DNA of 7,909 nucleotides from Caldifarciminota bacterium (lineage in GTDB: Bacteria; Hydrothermota; Hydrothermia; B15-G9; WFZT01), in NCBI GenBank assembly GCA_026986235.1, contig JALSOY010000224.1:1-7909 (forward strand), written 5' to 3'. Below the pieces are notes generated by a model. It saw nothing but the letters and a program-made list of their open reading frames with translations, searched no databases and was not told where the DNA came from. The position numbers and the translations under genes are program-made. Below are positions 1 to 6,850 of this stretch, piece by piece; positions within the stretch are counted from its first letter, which is position 1; the number at the start of each line of letters is the position of its first letter.

Positions 1-154
1 CGCCAGACTCGTCAGGTATGTAAATCCACTCACCGGTAAGGCGTACACACCCGGTGATCCCGTACCTCCGGGGTTCAGGATCAGGGATCTCAATACACCT
101 GCGAGGTTTATGGCACCGAGACAGATAAAACTGGGAGTTTCTGTGGAATGGTGA
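1..154 (+). CDS. C-terminal end of a probable outer-membrane beta-barrel protein (partial, 5' end outside window)
   Basis: Reading from base 2 the frame is open for 50 codons and ends at TGA 152-154. The peptide ends in NTPARFMAPRQIKLGVSVEW. Alternating hydrophobic and polar residues with a terminal aromatic residue (Trp) is the classic last strand of an outer-membrane beta-barrel, recognised by the BAM machinery. The 'ARF..PRQI.LG' wording resembles the tails of TonB-dependent-receptor-like proteins with carboxypeptidase-regulatory domains; this is from memory of the family, since only the tail is visible. The 3' end overlaps the next gene by 7 nt (148-154), so the two are probably translationally coupled. 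The size, plug domain and substrate lie outside the window and cannot be judged. Confidence 0.72.
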   Translation, partial: ARLVRYVNPLTGKAYTPGDPVPPGFRIRDLNTPARFMAPRQIKLGVSVEW

Positions 155-1083
155 GAAGAGTATTTTTGGCGATAATTCTTATTGCGACCCTCCGGGCTGA
201 CGGAATTTTTGAAAGTCTGGGAGGGCAAAAGGTGGGCACGACCTCCATGGCCTTTCTTAAAATAGGGATCGGCCCCCGTGCTACCGGTATGGGTGGTGCC
301 TTCGTGGGAGTGGCAGACGATCCATCAACCTTCTTCTGGAATCCTGGAGGTGTTCCAAACACCGGAAATTCATACTACGCCTCTTTCGCAATTCTTCCAC
401 AGGATGTTTACATGACCTGCATTTCCGTCTCTAAAGATCTCGGACTGCTCGGAAATACAGGCATATTCCTTATAGGTCTCGATGCTGGATACATGGAAAT
501 TACCGATGAATACCACCCCTATGGCACCGGCAGATACTTCCACTTTGGAGACTACCTTCTCGGAGTTAACTATTCAAGGCGCGTAACAGACAGATTTTCC
601 TTTGGATTTAACTTAAAAGGGTTTACAGAGGAGTTCTACAACCTCAGGTCATACGGGTTTGCCCTCGATGTGGGCACCTATTACCTCGTGGGATACAGAG
701 ATATAAGAATCGGGGTGTCTCTCTCAAACCTGGGACCCGATGTGAATCCGGGGAAAGGGTATCTCAGCTTCCCCATCCCCATAGTTTACAGAATGGGAGT
801 TTCGGGACTCATCAGAGACAATCTCAGAGTCGCCTTCGAACTCGACAAACCATCTGACAATGTTGAGACCCTGAAGCTCGGGTTTGAACTCATTCCTGTC
901 AAAAAACTCTCACTCCAGGGTGGAATGAAGCTCAACGCACGCCCACCTTCGGGGAGTTTTCCTCTGAGTGGTTTCAGCTTTGGTTTTGAAACCCGGATTA
1001 AGGTCTTCAAAATCGGTTTTTCAGCAGTTGACATGGGTGTTCTCGGTCTTGTTAACAGATTTTCGGTGGAGTACAGACCATGA
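148..1083 (+). CDS. PorV/PorQ-family outer-membrane protein
   Basis: A 311-residue predicted outer-membrane beta-barrel. Residues 1-17 are a Sec signal peptide: RR at 3-4, a hydrophobic stretch, and likely cleavage after A17. The family hallmark follows at residues 42-68: GPRATGMGGAFVGVADDP, then WNPGG, which matches the N-terminal signature of PorV/PorQ (DUF3308-like) proteins. The rest is alternating beta-strand sequence ending in FSVEYRP, as expected for a FadL-like barrel. In Bacteroidetes, PorV and PorQ serve type IX secretion, but the family is widespread in phyla without that system, so a secretion role is not shown here. The ATG at 148 is preceded by GGGAG (133-137), 10 nt upstream. 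It overlaps the preceding barrel gene by 7 nt and the following lipoprotein gene by ATGA, so it is the middle gene of an envelope operon. Confidence 0.85.
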   Translation: MVRRVFLAIILIATLRADGIFESLGGQKVGTTSMAFLKIGIGPRATGMGGAFVGVADDPSTFFWNPGGVPNTGNSYYASFAILPQDVYMTCISVSKDLGLLGNTGIFLIGLDAGYMEITDEYHPYGTGRYFHFGDYLLGVNYSRRVTDRFSFGFNLKGFTEEFYNLRSYGFALDVGTYYLVGYRDIRIGVSLSNLGPDVNPGKGYLSFPIPIVYRMGVSGLIRDNLRVAFELDKPSDNVETLKLGFELIPVKKLSLQGGMKLNARPPSGSFPLSGFSFGFETRIKVFKIGFSAVDMGVLGLVNRFSVEYRP

Positions 1084-1982
1084 AGAGGTTTTTACCGATA
1101 CTCATTCTTATTCTCGCCGGTTGCGGCAGGAAATACCCCATACCTCCAGAACCGGGAATGGGCGACCTACCCCCCATTGGAAGTTATGTCCTTGATAAAA
1201 ACTGGCCCGGTGGAACCCTGGCATTCGACTCAATTTCTGATGTAATCGTGGGAAAGGATGGCTTTATCTATGTTCTCTACGGGGATAGAGTGAAAAAAAT
1301 GCTCATAACAGGTGAAGTTATAGAAGAATTCACCGTCCCAGTCAACATGGCGGCACTCGCCCAGGACGACGAAAGAAACCTCTACTTCGCGGGTCTGGAA
1401 AGTGTGATTTTTAGACTTTCCAATAGCGGGAGCTGGGACACGATCTACATCCCTGATGAGATAGAACACATAACCGGAATTACACTGGGGGAGAGGATCT
1501 TCGTTTCAGATACCGTGGAGGATGTAGTTATAGGATTTGTCCCTGACTCTGTCGTGGATACAGTGGCGACTCGAGGAAATGGCTCACTTTATGTTGACAA
1601 TCCCCTGGATCTCTGGCTGGATCCTTCCGGCAGGGTGATAACTGTTTCTCTCAATCACAATTGGGTGGAGGCCTTTCCCACCGACACTACAACTCCTTTT
1701 TTGCACCTCGGAGGGGATAATCCGGCAGGAGATACGGTTGAGGGGACTTTCAGAATACCTGTGGACGCCGTTTCGGACGATTCTGGCTACATATATGTTG
1801 CAGACAGTTTCCGGGTTCAAAAGTTCAGTCAAAACGGCGAGTTTGTGACATCAGTGAGGTTTCAGACTTCACCTGTATCACTGGCGGTTACAAGTGACGG
1901 AAAATATCTCATGGTTGCCACATCAAGGAGACTGTTCAAGTTTGAGCGCTTTGATGGTCTCCAGCACGGGGAAGGAGAATAA
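1080..1982 (+). CDS. NHL-type beta-propeller lipoprotein
   Basis: A 300-residue lipoprotein. The start MKRFLPILILILAGC is a signal peptide ending in the lipobox LAGC, with C15 as the lipidated residue. A Pro-rich tether follows (residues about 19-35). The remainder is built of propeller-like repeats: roughly 48-84 (ISDVIVGKDGFIYVL), 177-203 (LDLWLDPSGRVITV), 228-258 (VDAVSDDSGYIYVADSFRVQKFSQNGEF split across a blade) and 265-295 (PVSLAVTSDGKYLMVATS). The 'GYIYVADS..VQKFS..GEFV' blade is typical of NHL repeats. Such propellers usually bind protein or glycan partners and have no obvious active site. The ATG overlaps the stop of the PorV-like gene (ATGA), with GGTGGAG (1065-1071) as ribosome binding site. 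The most likely role is a periplasm- or surface-anchored partner of the two barrel proteins; the precise function is unknown. Confidence 0.8.
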   Translation: MKRFLPILILILAGCGRKYPIPPEPGMGDLPPIGSYVLDKNWPGGTLAFDSISDVIVGKDGFIYVLYGDRVKKMLITGEVIEEFTVPVNMAALAQDDERNLYFAGLESVIFRLSNSGSWDTIYIPDEIEHITGITLGERIFVSDTVEDVVIGFVPDSVVDTVATRGNGSLYVDNPLDLWLDPSGRVITVSLNHNWVEAFPTDTTTPFLHLGGDNPAGDTVEGTFRIPVDAVSDDSGYIYVADSFRVQKFSQNGEFVTSVRFQTSPVSLAVTSDGKYLMVATSRRLFKFERFDGLQHGEGE

Positions 1983-2029
1983 GGTGTCCTTCCTTATCCC
2001 TGTTTTAGGAATGTCTCTTTTGAGGTCTC

Positions 2030-2065
2030 TATAATTTTTCGACTCTCCCTTATAATTATGCAACC
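2030..2065 (+). promoter_or_regulatory. Probable carB promoter with two TATAAT boxes
   Basis: The 83-bp gap between the lipoprotein gene and carB contains two perfect -10 hexamers, TATAAT at 2030-2035 and at 2051-2056. No convincing -35 element lies 16-18 bp upstream of either (TCTATA sits at the 17-bp position for the second). The second box ends 9 nt before the GTG start of carB, so transcription from it would begin about 2063-2066, at or just before the start codon. No Shine-Dalgarno sequence precedes the GTG. A direct repeat GTCTCT (2013-2018 and 2025-2030) lies just upstream. The gap holds no obvious intrinsic terminator for the upstream operon. Confidence 0.5.
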
Positions 2066-5000
2066 GTGCCAAAAAGAGAGGACATAAAATCAGTTCTTAT
2101 CATAGGGTCTGGCCCCATAATCATCGGCCAGGCCTCCGAATTTGATTATTCCGGTTCCCAGGCGGTTAAGAGTTTAAAAGAAGAAGGGATCAGGGTTATT
2201 CTTATCAATTCCAACCCGGCCACCATCATGACCGACCCTGATATGGCGGACTCAGTTTATATTGAGCCCCTGACCGTGGAATTCGTCGAAAAGGTAATAG
2301 ATAGGGAAAGGCCGGACGCCCTTCTCCCCACACTGGGCGGGCAGACGGGTCTTAACCTCGCTGTATCACTTCATGAAAGTGGAATCCTGCAGAAGTACGG
2401 GGTGAGGCTTATTGGAGCCTCTATTGAGGCTATAAAAAAAGCTGAGGACAGGGAGCTTTTCATAAAGGCCATGAACAACATTGGGCTCAGGGTACCGGAC
2501 TCGGGCTATGCCGGGAGTATAGACGAAGGTCTTGATATTGCCAGAAAGCTCGGATTCCCTGTGGTAATCAGGCCTTCTTTCACCCTTGGAGGGACTGGTG
2601 GGAATATAGCAAAAAATGAAGAAGAGTTCCTGGTACTCGTTGAGCTCGCACTCAGGATGAGTCCCGTTAAAAAAGTTCTCATTGAAAAATCTGTGGCCGG
2701 TTATAAGGAGTTTGAGCTCGAGGTAATGCGCGACAGAAATGATAATGTGGTAATAGTGTGTTCCATTGAAAATTTTGATCCCATGGGTGTCCACACAGGT
2801 GACTCCATCACAGTTGCACCCCAGCAGACCTTGAGCGATAAGGAGTATCAGTTCATGAGGGATGCAGCCATCGCCATCATAAGGGAGATCGGCGTTGATA
2901 CCGGGGGATCCAACATTCAGTTTGCCGTAAATCCTGAAAATGGAGAAATGTATGTCATTGAGATGAATCCCCGTGTTTCCCGCTCCTCTGCCCTGGCATC
3001 CAAGGCAACCGGGTTCCCCATTGCACGAATCGCCGCAAAACTGGCCATCGGCTACACCCTCGATGAGCTCCCGAACGACATTACGAGGGAGACTCCAGCA
3101 TCCTTTGAGCCGGCACTTGATTATGTGGTGGTAAAAATTCCACGATTTGCATTTGAAAAGTTTCCGGAGGTTGATCCCACCCTCACAACCCAGATGAAAT
3201 CGGTTGGTGAGGTTATGGCAATAGGTAGAAACTTCAGAGAGGCTCTTCTTAAAGCCCTCTCCTCCCTGGAAATTAACGCCTCCGGTCTGAAATCCATAGT
3301 TCAACCTCTGATCAACAAGGGTTACTTCAAGGGTGACATATTAGAAGAGGTTAAGAAGTTCATCGAGAAAAAGCTTTCCCGTCCAAATTCGGAAAGGATT
3401 TTCGCCATAGGTGATGCCTTCAGATTTGGATTTTCGGTTGACAAGGTGAGGGAACTTACAGGTATCGACCCGTTCTTCCTCTACCAGATAAAGGAGATAG
3501 TTGATCTCGAAAACGAGATCCGCGGGCTTGGAATAGGTGGCCTGTCGCGCACCGTTATCAGAAAGGCAAAGGAATGGGGATTCTCGGATAAGAGAATAGC
3601 AGAGCTTGCCGGGACAGGTGAGGACTTCGTAAGAAAACAGAGAGAAAAGTACAGCATAAAACCGGTCTTTAAGGTGGTAGATACATGTGCTGCGGAATTT
3701 GAGGCCTACACCCCATATTTTTATTCGACATACGAAGAGGAGGACGAGGAACCCCCGCTTTATGCAAAGGGATCAAAAAGTGTTATCGTGCTGGGGAGTG
3801 GTCCCAACAGGATAGGACAGGGTATTGAATTCGATTATGCCTGTGTTCACAGCATTCTTGCCATAAAAGAGGAGGGGTATAAGGGGATCATGATAAATTC
3901 CAATCCCGAGACTGTATCCACTGATTACGATACATCGGACAGACTTTATTTCGAACCTGTGGCATTCGAGTATGTAATGAACATCGTCGAAAAGGAAAAG
4001 CCCATGGGCGTCATTGTTCAATTCGGCGGCCAGTCTCCTCTGAACATGGCGAGGGAACTTGCAAAATACGGCGTTCCCATTCTGGGCACGGATTTCGATG
4101 CCATTGATAGGGCTGAAGACAGGGAAAGATTCAAGGAGTTTCTCGACAAACTGGGCTTGAAAAGGCCGAGAAGCGGTATAGCGAGAACCCCCCTTGAAGC
4201 CATTAAAGTTGCAGATTTTATAGGTTACCCCGTGCTCGTAAGACCATCCTATGTGCTCGGTGGGAGGGCAATGGGCGTGATCCACGATAGAAGGGAGCTG
4301 GAATTCTATCTTGAAAACGAGACCATAGGGTGGCCCCTTCTCGTGGATGAGTTCCTCATCGATGCCTTTGAAATTGATGTTGATGCTGTAGCTGACGGAG
4401 AAGATGTTTACATTGGTGGAATTCTCGAACACATCCACGAGGCAGGGATACACTCCGGGGACTCTGCTATGATACTCCCACCCTACATGTTGCCTGACGG
4501 AATTATCGACAAGGTGCAGGAGATAACAGTGGAAATTGCCAGAGAGCTGGACATAAGGGGGATTATGAATGTCCAGTATGCCATCAGAGAGGGAGAAGTC
4601 TATGTGATAGAGGTAAACCCCAGGGCGTCAAGAACCGTGCCTTTTATATCAAAGGCTACAGGTGTCCCCCTTGCAAAGGTTGCCACGAAGGTAATGCTGG
4701 GGCGTAAGCTCAGGGAATTTGGTCTTCGTAGTCACAACCACGGCTTTTACGCCGTGAAAGAGGCTGTCTTCTCTTTCAACAAGTTTCCAGGCGTGGATCC
4801 CATCCTTGGTCCTGAGATGAGGTCAACTGGTGAGGTTATGGGCGTGGGGAAAACGCCCGGTGAGGCTTTTTACAAGTCTCAGGTTGCGGCAGGCTTCAGC
4901 CTGCCCGGGAAAGACGGTGAAGTGTTTATCAGCGTGAGGGATTCTGCAAAACCCAGGATACTGGATATTGCAGAAAAGATAAAAGATGCAGGACTAAAAA

Positions 5001-5302
5001 TAATTGCCACTGAAGGAACGGCAGAGTATCTCAAAAAACACGGTATTAATGTGGAAAGCGTGGGGAAACTCAGTGAGGGAAGCGAGGGCGTTATAGGAAG
5101 GATGAAGGCCGGTAAGGTCGTAATGGTTATAAACATTCCATCGGGGAAGAGTGCTTACCTTGACTCTGTGAAAATCAGACGGGCCGCTTTCCTTTATAAC
5201 ATACCCTCTTATACCTCCATCAACGCAGCAAGATTTGCCGTAAAATCAATCGTTGAAGGTATCAGATCCGATGTCTATTCTCTGAAAGAGGTCTCCGGTT
5301 AA
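2066..5302 (+). CDS. carB: Carbamoyl-phosphate synthase large subunit
   Basis: Full-length CarB, 1078 residues (E. coli about 1073). It makes carbamoyl phosphate from bicarbonate, two ATP and ammonia delivered by the CarA glutaminase, feeding pyrimidine and arginine synthesis in the cytoplasm. The domains are in the usual order: carboxyphosphate ATP-grasp half (about 1-400, with Mg/ATP motif E299-M-N301-P-R303), oligomerisation domain (about 400-555), an acidic linker (EEEDEEPP), carbamoyl-phosphate half (from about 572, VIVLGSGPNRIGQG; metal motif E849-V-N851-P-R853), and a C-terminal MGS-like allosteric domain (about 947-1078; T982 and T985 in ATEGTAEY). The GTG at 2066 is chosen because MPKREDIKSVLIIGSGPIIIGQ aligns with the known N-terminus from residue 1, although no ribosome binding site precedes it. 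No carA lies adjacent. The 3' end overlaps the convergent ferritin-like gene by 4 nt. Confidence 0.98.
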   Translation: MPKREDIKSVLIIGSGPIIIGQASEFDYSGSQAVKSLKEEGIRVILINSNPATIMTDPDMADSVYIEPLTVEFVEKVIDRERPDALLPTLGGQTGLNLAVSLHESGILQKYGVRLIGASIEAIKKAEDRELFIKAMNNIGLRVPDSGYAGSIDEGLDIARKLGFPVVIRPSFTLGGTGGNIAKNEEEFLVLVELALRMSPVKKVLIEKSVAGYKEFELEVMRDRNDNVVIVCSIENFDPMGVHTGDSITVAPQQTLSDKEYQFMRDAAIAIIREIGVDTGGSNIQFAVNPENGEMYVIEMNPRVSRSSALASKATGFPIARIAAKLAIGYTLDELPNDITRETPASFEPALDYVVVKIPRFAFEKFPEVDPTLTTQMKSVGEVMAIGRNFREALLKALSSLEINASGLKSIVQPLINKGYFKGDILEEVKKFIEKKLSRPNSERIFAIGDAFRFGFSVDKVRELTGIDPFFLYQIKEIVDLENEIRGLGIGGLSRTVIRKAKEWGFSDKRIAELAGTGEDFVRKQREKYSIKPVFKVVDTCAAEFEAYTPYFYSTYEEEDEEPPLYAKGSKSVIVLGSGPNRIGQGIEFDYACVHSILAIKEEGYKGIMINSNPETVSTDYDTSDRLYFEPVAFEYVMNIVEKEKPMGVIVQFGGQSPLNMARELAKYGVPILGTDFDAIDRAEDRERFKEFLDKLGLKRPRSGIARTPLEAIKVADFIGYPVLVRPSYVLGGRAMGVIHDRRELEFYLENETIGWPLLVDEFLIDAFEIDVDAVADGEDVYIGGILEHIHEAGIHSGDSAMILPPYMLPDGIIDKVQEITVEIARELDIRGIMNVQYAIREGEVYVIEVNPRASRTVPFISKATGVPLAKVATKVMLGRKLREFGLRSHNHGFYAVKEAVFSFNKFPGVDPILGPEMRSTGEVMGVGKTPGEAFYKSQVAAGFSLPGKDGEVFISVRDSAKPRILDIAEKIKDAGLKIIATEGTAEYLKKHGINVESVGKLSEGSEGVIGRMKAGKVVMVINIPSGKSAYLDSVKIRRAAFLYNIPSYTSINAARFAVKSIVEGIRSDVYSLKEVSG

Positions 5303-5787
5303 ACCATGTTCTCAAGATCCTCAAGTAGCGCCTGAAGATCCTCTTCGTGTTCAACCTCGTCTGTCAGGATCTGGAGAACCATGTTGTAGGTAACGGGATC
5401 AATGTCCCTGGTGTACTTGAGCAGGCTGTTGTACACCTCAATCGCACACTGCTCTCCCTTGATATTCTGCTCAAGGACCTTTCTCACAGCGGGGTCATCG
5501 GGCCTGTCATAACCACAGTTCGTAAGCTTCATCCATTCGTCCGGAGAGAGGACCGGGGTCCCCCCAAGCTCAAGGATCCTCGCAACGAGCATGTCCGCGT
5601 GTCTCAACTCATCGTTTGCGTGCTCCATGAGTTCTGTAATCACCGCATCTTTCATGGGACCCTTCACGACCTTGGAACCGATCCAGTACTGGTAGTAAGC
5701 AAGCCACTCGTCACAGAGTGCCCTGTTTAAAAGCTCAATAATCTTATCCGCATGCTCTCCCACTATTGCCCTTCCTTTTGTTCCCAT
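5299..5787 (-). CDS. Ferritin-like Dps-like (DPSL/thioferritin-type) protein
   Basis: A 162-residue four-helix-bundle diiron protein. Iron-ligand candidates are all present: E27 in helix A, E60xxH63 (ELRH) in helix B, E112 in helix C and E144xxH147 (EVEH) in helix D. Two cysteines flank the second ligand group, C91 and C114 (EQCAIEVY). That pairing is known from the DPSL ('thioferritin') class described in Sulfolobus and Bacteroides fragilis, where the cysteines form a disulfide next to the ferroxidase site. Those proteins form Dps-like 12-mer cages that use peroxide to oxidise iron and protect DNA. Assignment to DPSL rather than bacterioferritin or rubrerythrin rests on the cysteines, the length and the lack of a rubredoxin domain or haem-binding Met evidence. 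The ATG is preceded by a strong AAGGAGGT (5793-5800) at 5 nt spacing. It is monocistronic in view, convergent with carB and divergent from the hydrolase gene. Confidence 0.85.
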   Translation of the reverse strand: MGTKGRAIVGEHADKIIELLNRALCDEWLAYYQYWIGSKVVKGPMKDAVITELMEHANDELRHADMLVARILELGGTPVLSPDEWMKLTNCGYDRPDDPAVRKVLEQNIKGEQCAIEVYNSLLKYTRDIDPVTYNMVLQILTDEVEHEEDLQALLEDLENMV

Positions 5788-5792
5788 TTTTG

Positions 5793-5838
5793 ACCTCCTT
5801 TTTGACTAAATTATAACTGAAACGGTGGGGAATGAAAC
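5793..5838 (-). promoter_or_regulatory. Promoter and ribosome binding site of the DPSL gene
   Basis: Read on the - strand, TATAAT (5815-5810) is a perfect -10 box, with a weak -35 (GTTTCA, 5838-5833) at 17 bp. AAGGAGGT (5800-5793) is a near-ideal Shine-Dalgarno sequence 5 nt before the ATG. The predicted leader is only about 15-20 nt. The 8-mer GTCAAAAA occurs twice in the leader, on either side of GGAG. The weak -35 suggests an activator or an alternative sigma factor, but no regulator site was identified with confidence. Confidence 0.55.
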
Positions 5839-5842
5839 CCCA
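5826..5842. repeat. Short inverted repeat between divergent genes
   Basis: TGGGG (5826-5830) and CCCCA (5838-5842) form a 5-bp perfect inverted repeat around a 7-nt spacer. It overlaps the presumed -35 region of the DPSL promoter and lies about 45 bp upstream of the hydrolase start. The position suits an operator, but arms this short may be chance. Confidence 0.3.
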
Positions 5843-5850
5843 GCAGGCGT

Positions 5851-5887
5851 TTGATGTTACATTTACCGGAGGTTAAACTTTAATCTC
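5851..5887 (+). promoter_or_regulatory. Candidate promoter and distant ribosome binding site of the hydrolase-kinase operon
   Basis: TTGATG (5851-5856) and TAAACT (5874-5879) have 17-bp spacing and each matches the sigma-70 consensus at 4 of 6 positions. A good Shine-Dalgarno GGAGGT lies at 5868-5873, but 14 nt from the ATG at 5888, longer than usual, and no in-frame start codon lies nearer to it. The two readings conflict: this -10 would start transcription at about 5886, beyond the Shine-Dalgarno. Either the promoter lies farther upstream, or the GGAGGT is fortuitous and the message is nearly leaderless. Confidence 0.35.
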
Positions 5888-6850
5888 ATGGTTGACATCC
5901 TGAGTTTTGACATTCCCACACCCTATCCCGTGGGCCCGGTAAACCTTTACTTACTCAAGGTTGGAAACAATAACATCCTCATAGACACAGGCCCCAACAC
6001 GGAGGAGGCGAAAAGAAGCCTTGTAAACGCCCTGAAAGAAAGGAATCTAAAGGTTGAAGACATAGACTACATCATAATTACCCATGCACATCAGGATCAC
6101 ATGGGCCTCGCAGGGTGGATCAGGGAGCTGTCCGGCGCCAGAATATGCACCCATGTGAGAAACGCTTACTGGTTAACCGATTACCACGGTGAATGGATCC
6201 GTCAAAAAGAGTACTTCCTGAAATTCTGGCAGAGAAACGGCGTACCGGATGAGATTATCAACCGGATGAACCTCTTCTGGGAATTTTTTAAAGATCATTC
6301 CGTATCCACGGAAGTGGACTGTTTTGTAGAAAAAGATAGCCTGTTTGTGATCGATAACTTTGAAATTGAAATTATCTACACACCAGGTCATGCTTCAGGC
6401 CACATAGTGCTGAAAACAGGAGGCAGACTCATCTCAGGTGACCATCTACTTGAGGGAATCACCTCCAATCCGGTACTTGAGCCTCCGCTGCCGGGGGAAA
6501 ATGAAAGACCCATGAGCCTCCCCATGTACATGGATTCTCTCAAAAGAACCCTGAACATAAGGGGCATAAACCTTGTAATGCCGGGACACGGAAAACCTTT
6601 TACGGGATATAAGGAGGTCATAAGAAGAAGGCTCATTCACTACGAGAAACGGAAGGAAGAGGTTTATTCAAAGATAGGGGATACTCCGAGAACCCTTTTT
6701 GAAATTTGCAGGGAAATATTTCCTGATCTTCCAGACCACCAGAGGTTTCTTGCTCTTTCAGAAACTCAAGGCCATCTTGACCTCCTTCTTCAGGAAAAGA
6801 GAGTGGCCATTGAAGAAATGGGTGCAACCATTTATTATGTGAGAAGATGA
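5888..6850 (+). CDS. Metallo-beta-lactamase-fold hydrolase with C-terminal winged-helix domain
   Basis: A 320-residue cytoplasmic enzyme (no signal peptide). The complete binuclear metal site of the fold is visible: H66-A-H68-Q-D70-H71 in THAHQDHMG, H168 in TPGH, D185 in SGDH and H234 in MPGHGKP. The N-terminal strands (PVNLYLL, ILIDTG) are standard. An insertion of about 60 residues rich in aromatic and charged residues (about 90-150) replaces a short loop and probably shapes the substrate pocket. Residues about 265-320 (TPRTLFEICREIF, ALSETQGHLDLLL) match the winged-helix tail found in LACTB2-like and related COG0491 proteins. Members include hydroxyacylglutathione hydrolase-like thioesterases and, for LACTB2, an endoribonuclease, so the substrate cannot be named. 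The stop overlaps the start of the lipid kinase gene (ATGA), indicating co-translation. Confidence 0.92.
   Translation: MVDILSFDIPTPYPVGPVNLYLLKVGNNNILIDTGPNTEEAKRSLVNALKERNLKVEDIDYIIITHAHQDHMGLAGWIRELSGARICTHVRNAYWLTDYHGEWIRQKEYFLKFWQRNGVPDEIINRMNLFWEFFKDHSVSTEVDCFVEKDSLFVIDNFEIEIIYTPGHASGHIVLKTGGRLISGDHLLEGITSNPVLEPPLPGENERPMSLPMYMDSLKRTLNIRGINLVMPGHGKPFTGYKEVIRRRLIHYEKRKEEVYSKIGDTPRTLFEICREIFPDLPDHQRFLALSETQGHLDLLLQEKRVAIEEMGATIYYVRR

Noticed and set aside
2058..2087. Possible 9-codon leader peptide (ATG at 2058, stop TAA 2085-2087) overlapping the carB start
   Set aside because: It begins 2 nt after the -10 box, so it would precede the likely transcription start, and it has no ribosome binding site and no run of Arg codons.
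2366..3304. Long - strand open frame (312 codons) inside carB
   Set aside because: carB is unmistakable on the other strand. The antisense peptide looks like the complement of a conserved enzyme, with many Cys/His/Gly and no family pattern.
3773..4453. Long - strand open frame (226 codons) inside the second half of carB
   Set aside because: Same reasoning: a mirror of conserved ATP-grasp coding sequence with no promoter or ribosome binding site.
2066..5302. The two similar halves of carB as a recent duplication
   Set aside because: The internal duplication is ancient and common to all CarB proteins.
5347..5730. 127-codon + strand open frame opposite the DPSL gene
   Set aside because: It is a shadow of the - strand gene, which has all family motifs and a strong ribosome binding site. 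The + strand peptide has no recognisable features.
5802..5816. PerR-like box near ATTATAA (5810-5816) upstream of the DPSL gene
   Set aside because: Only one half-site fits. The other half (TTGACTA) does not match the PerR consensus, and the A/T match is explained by the -10 box.
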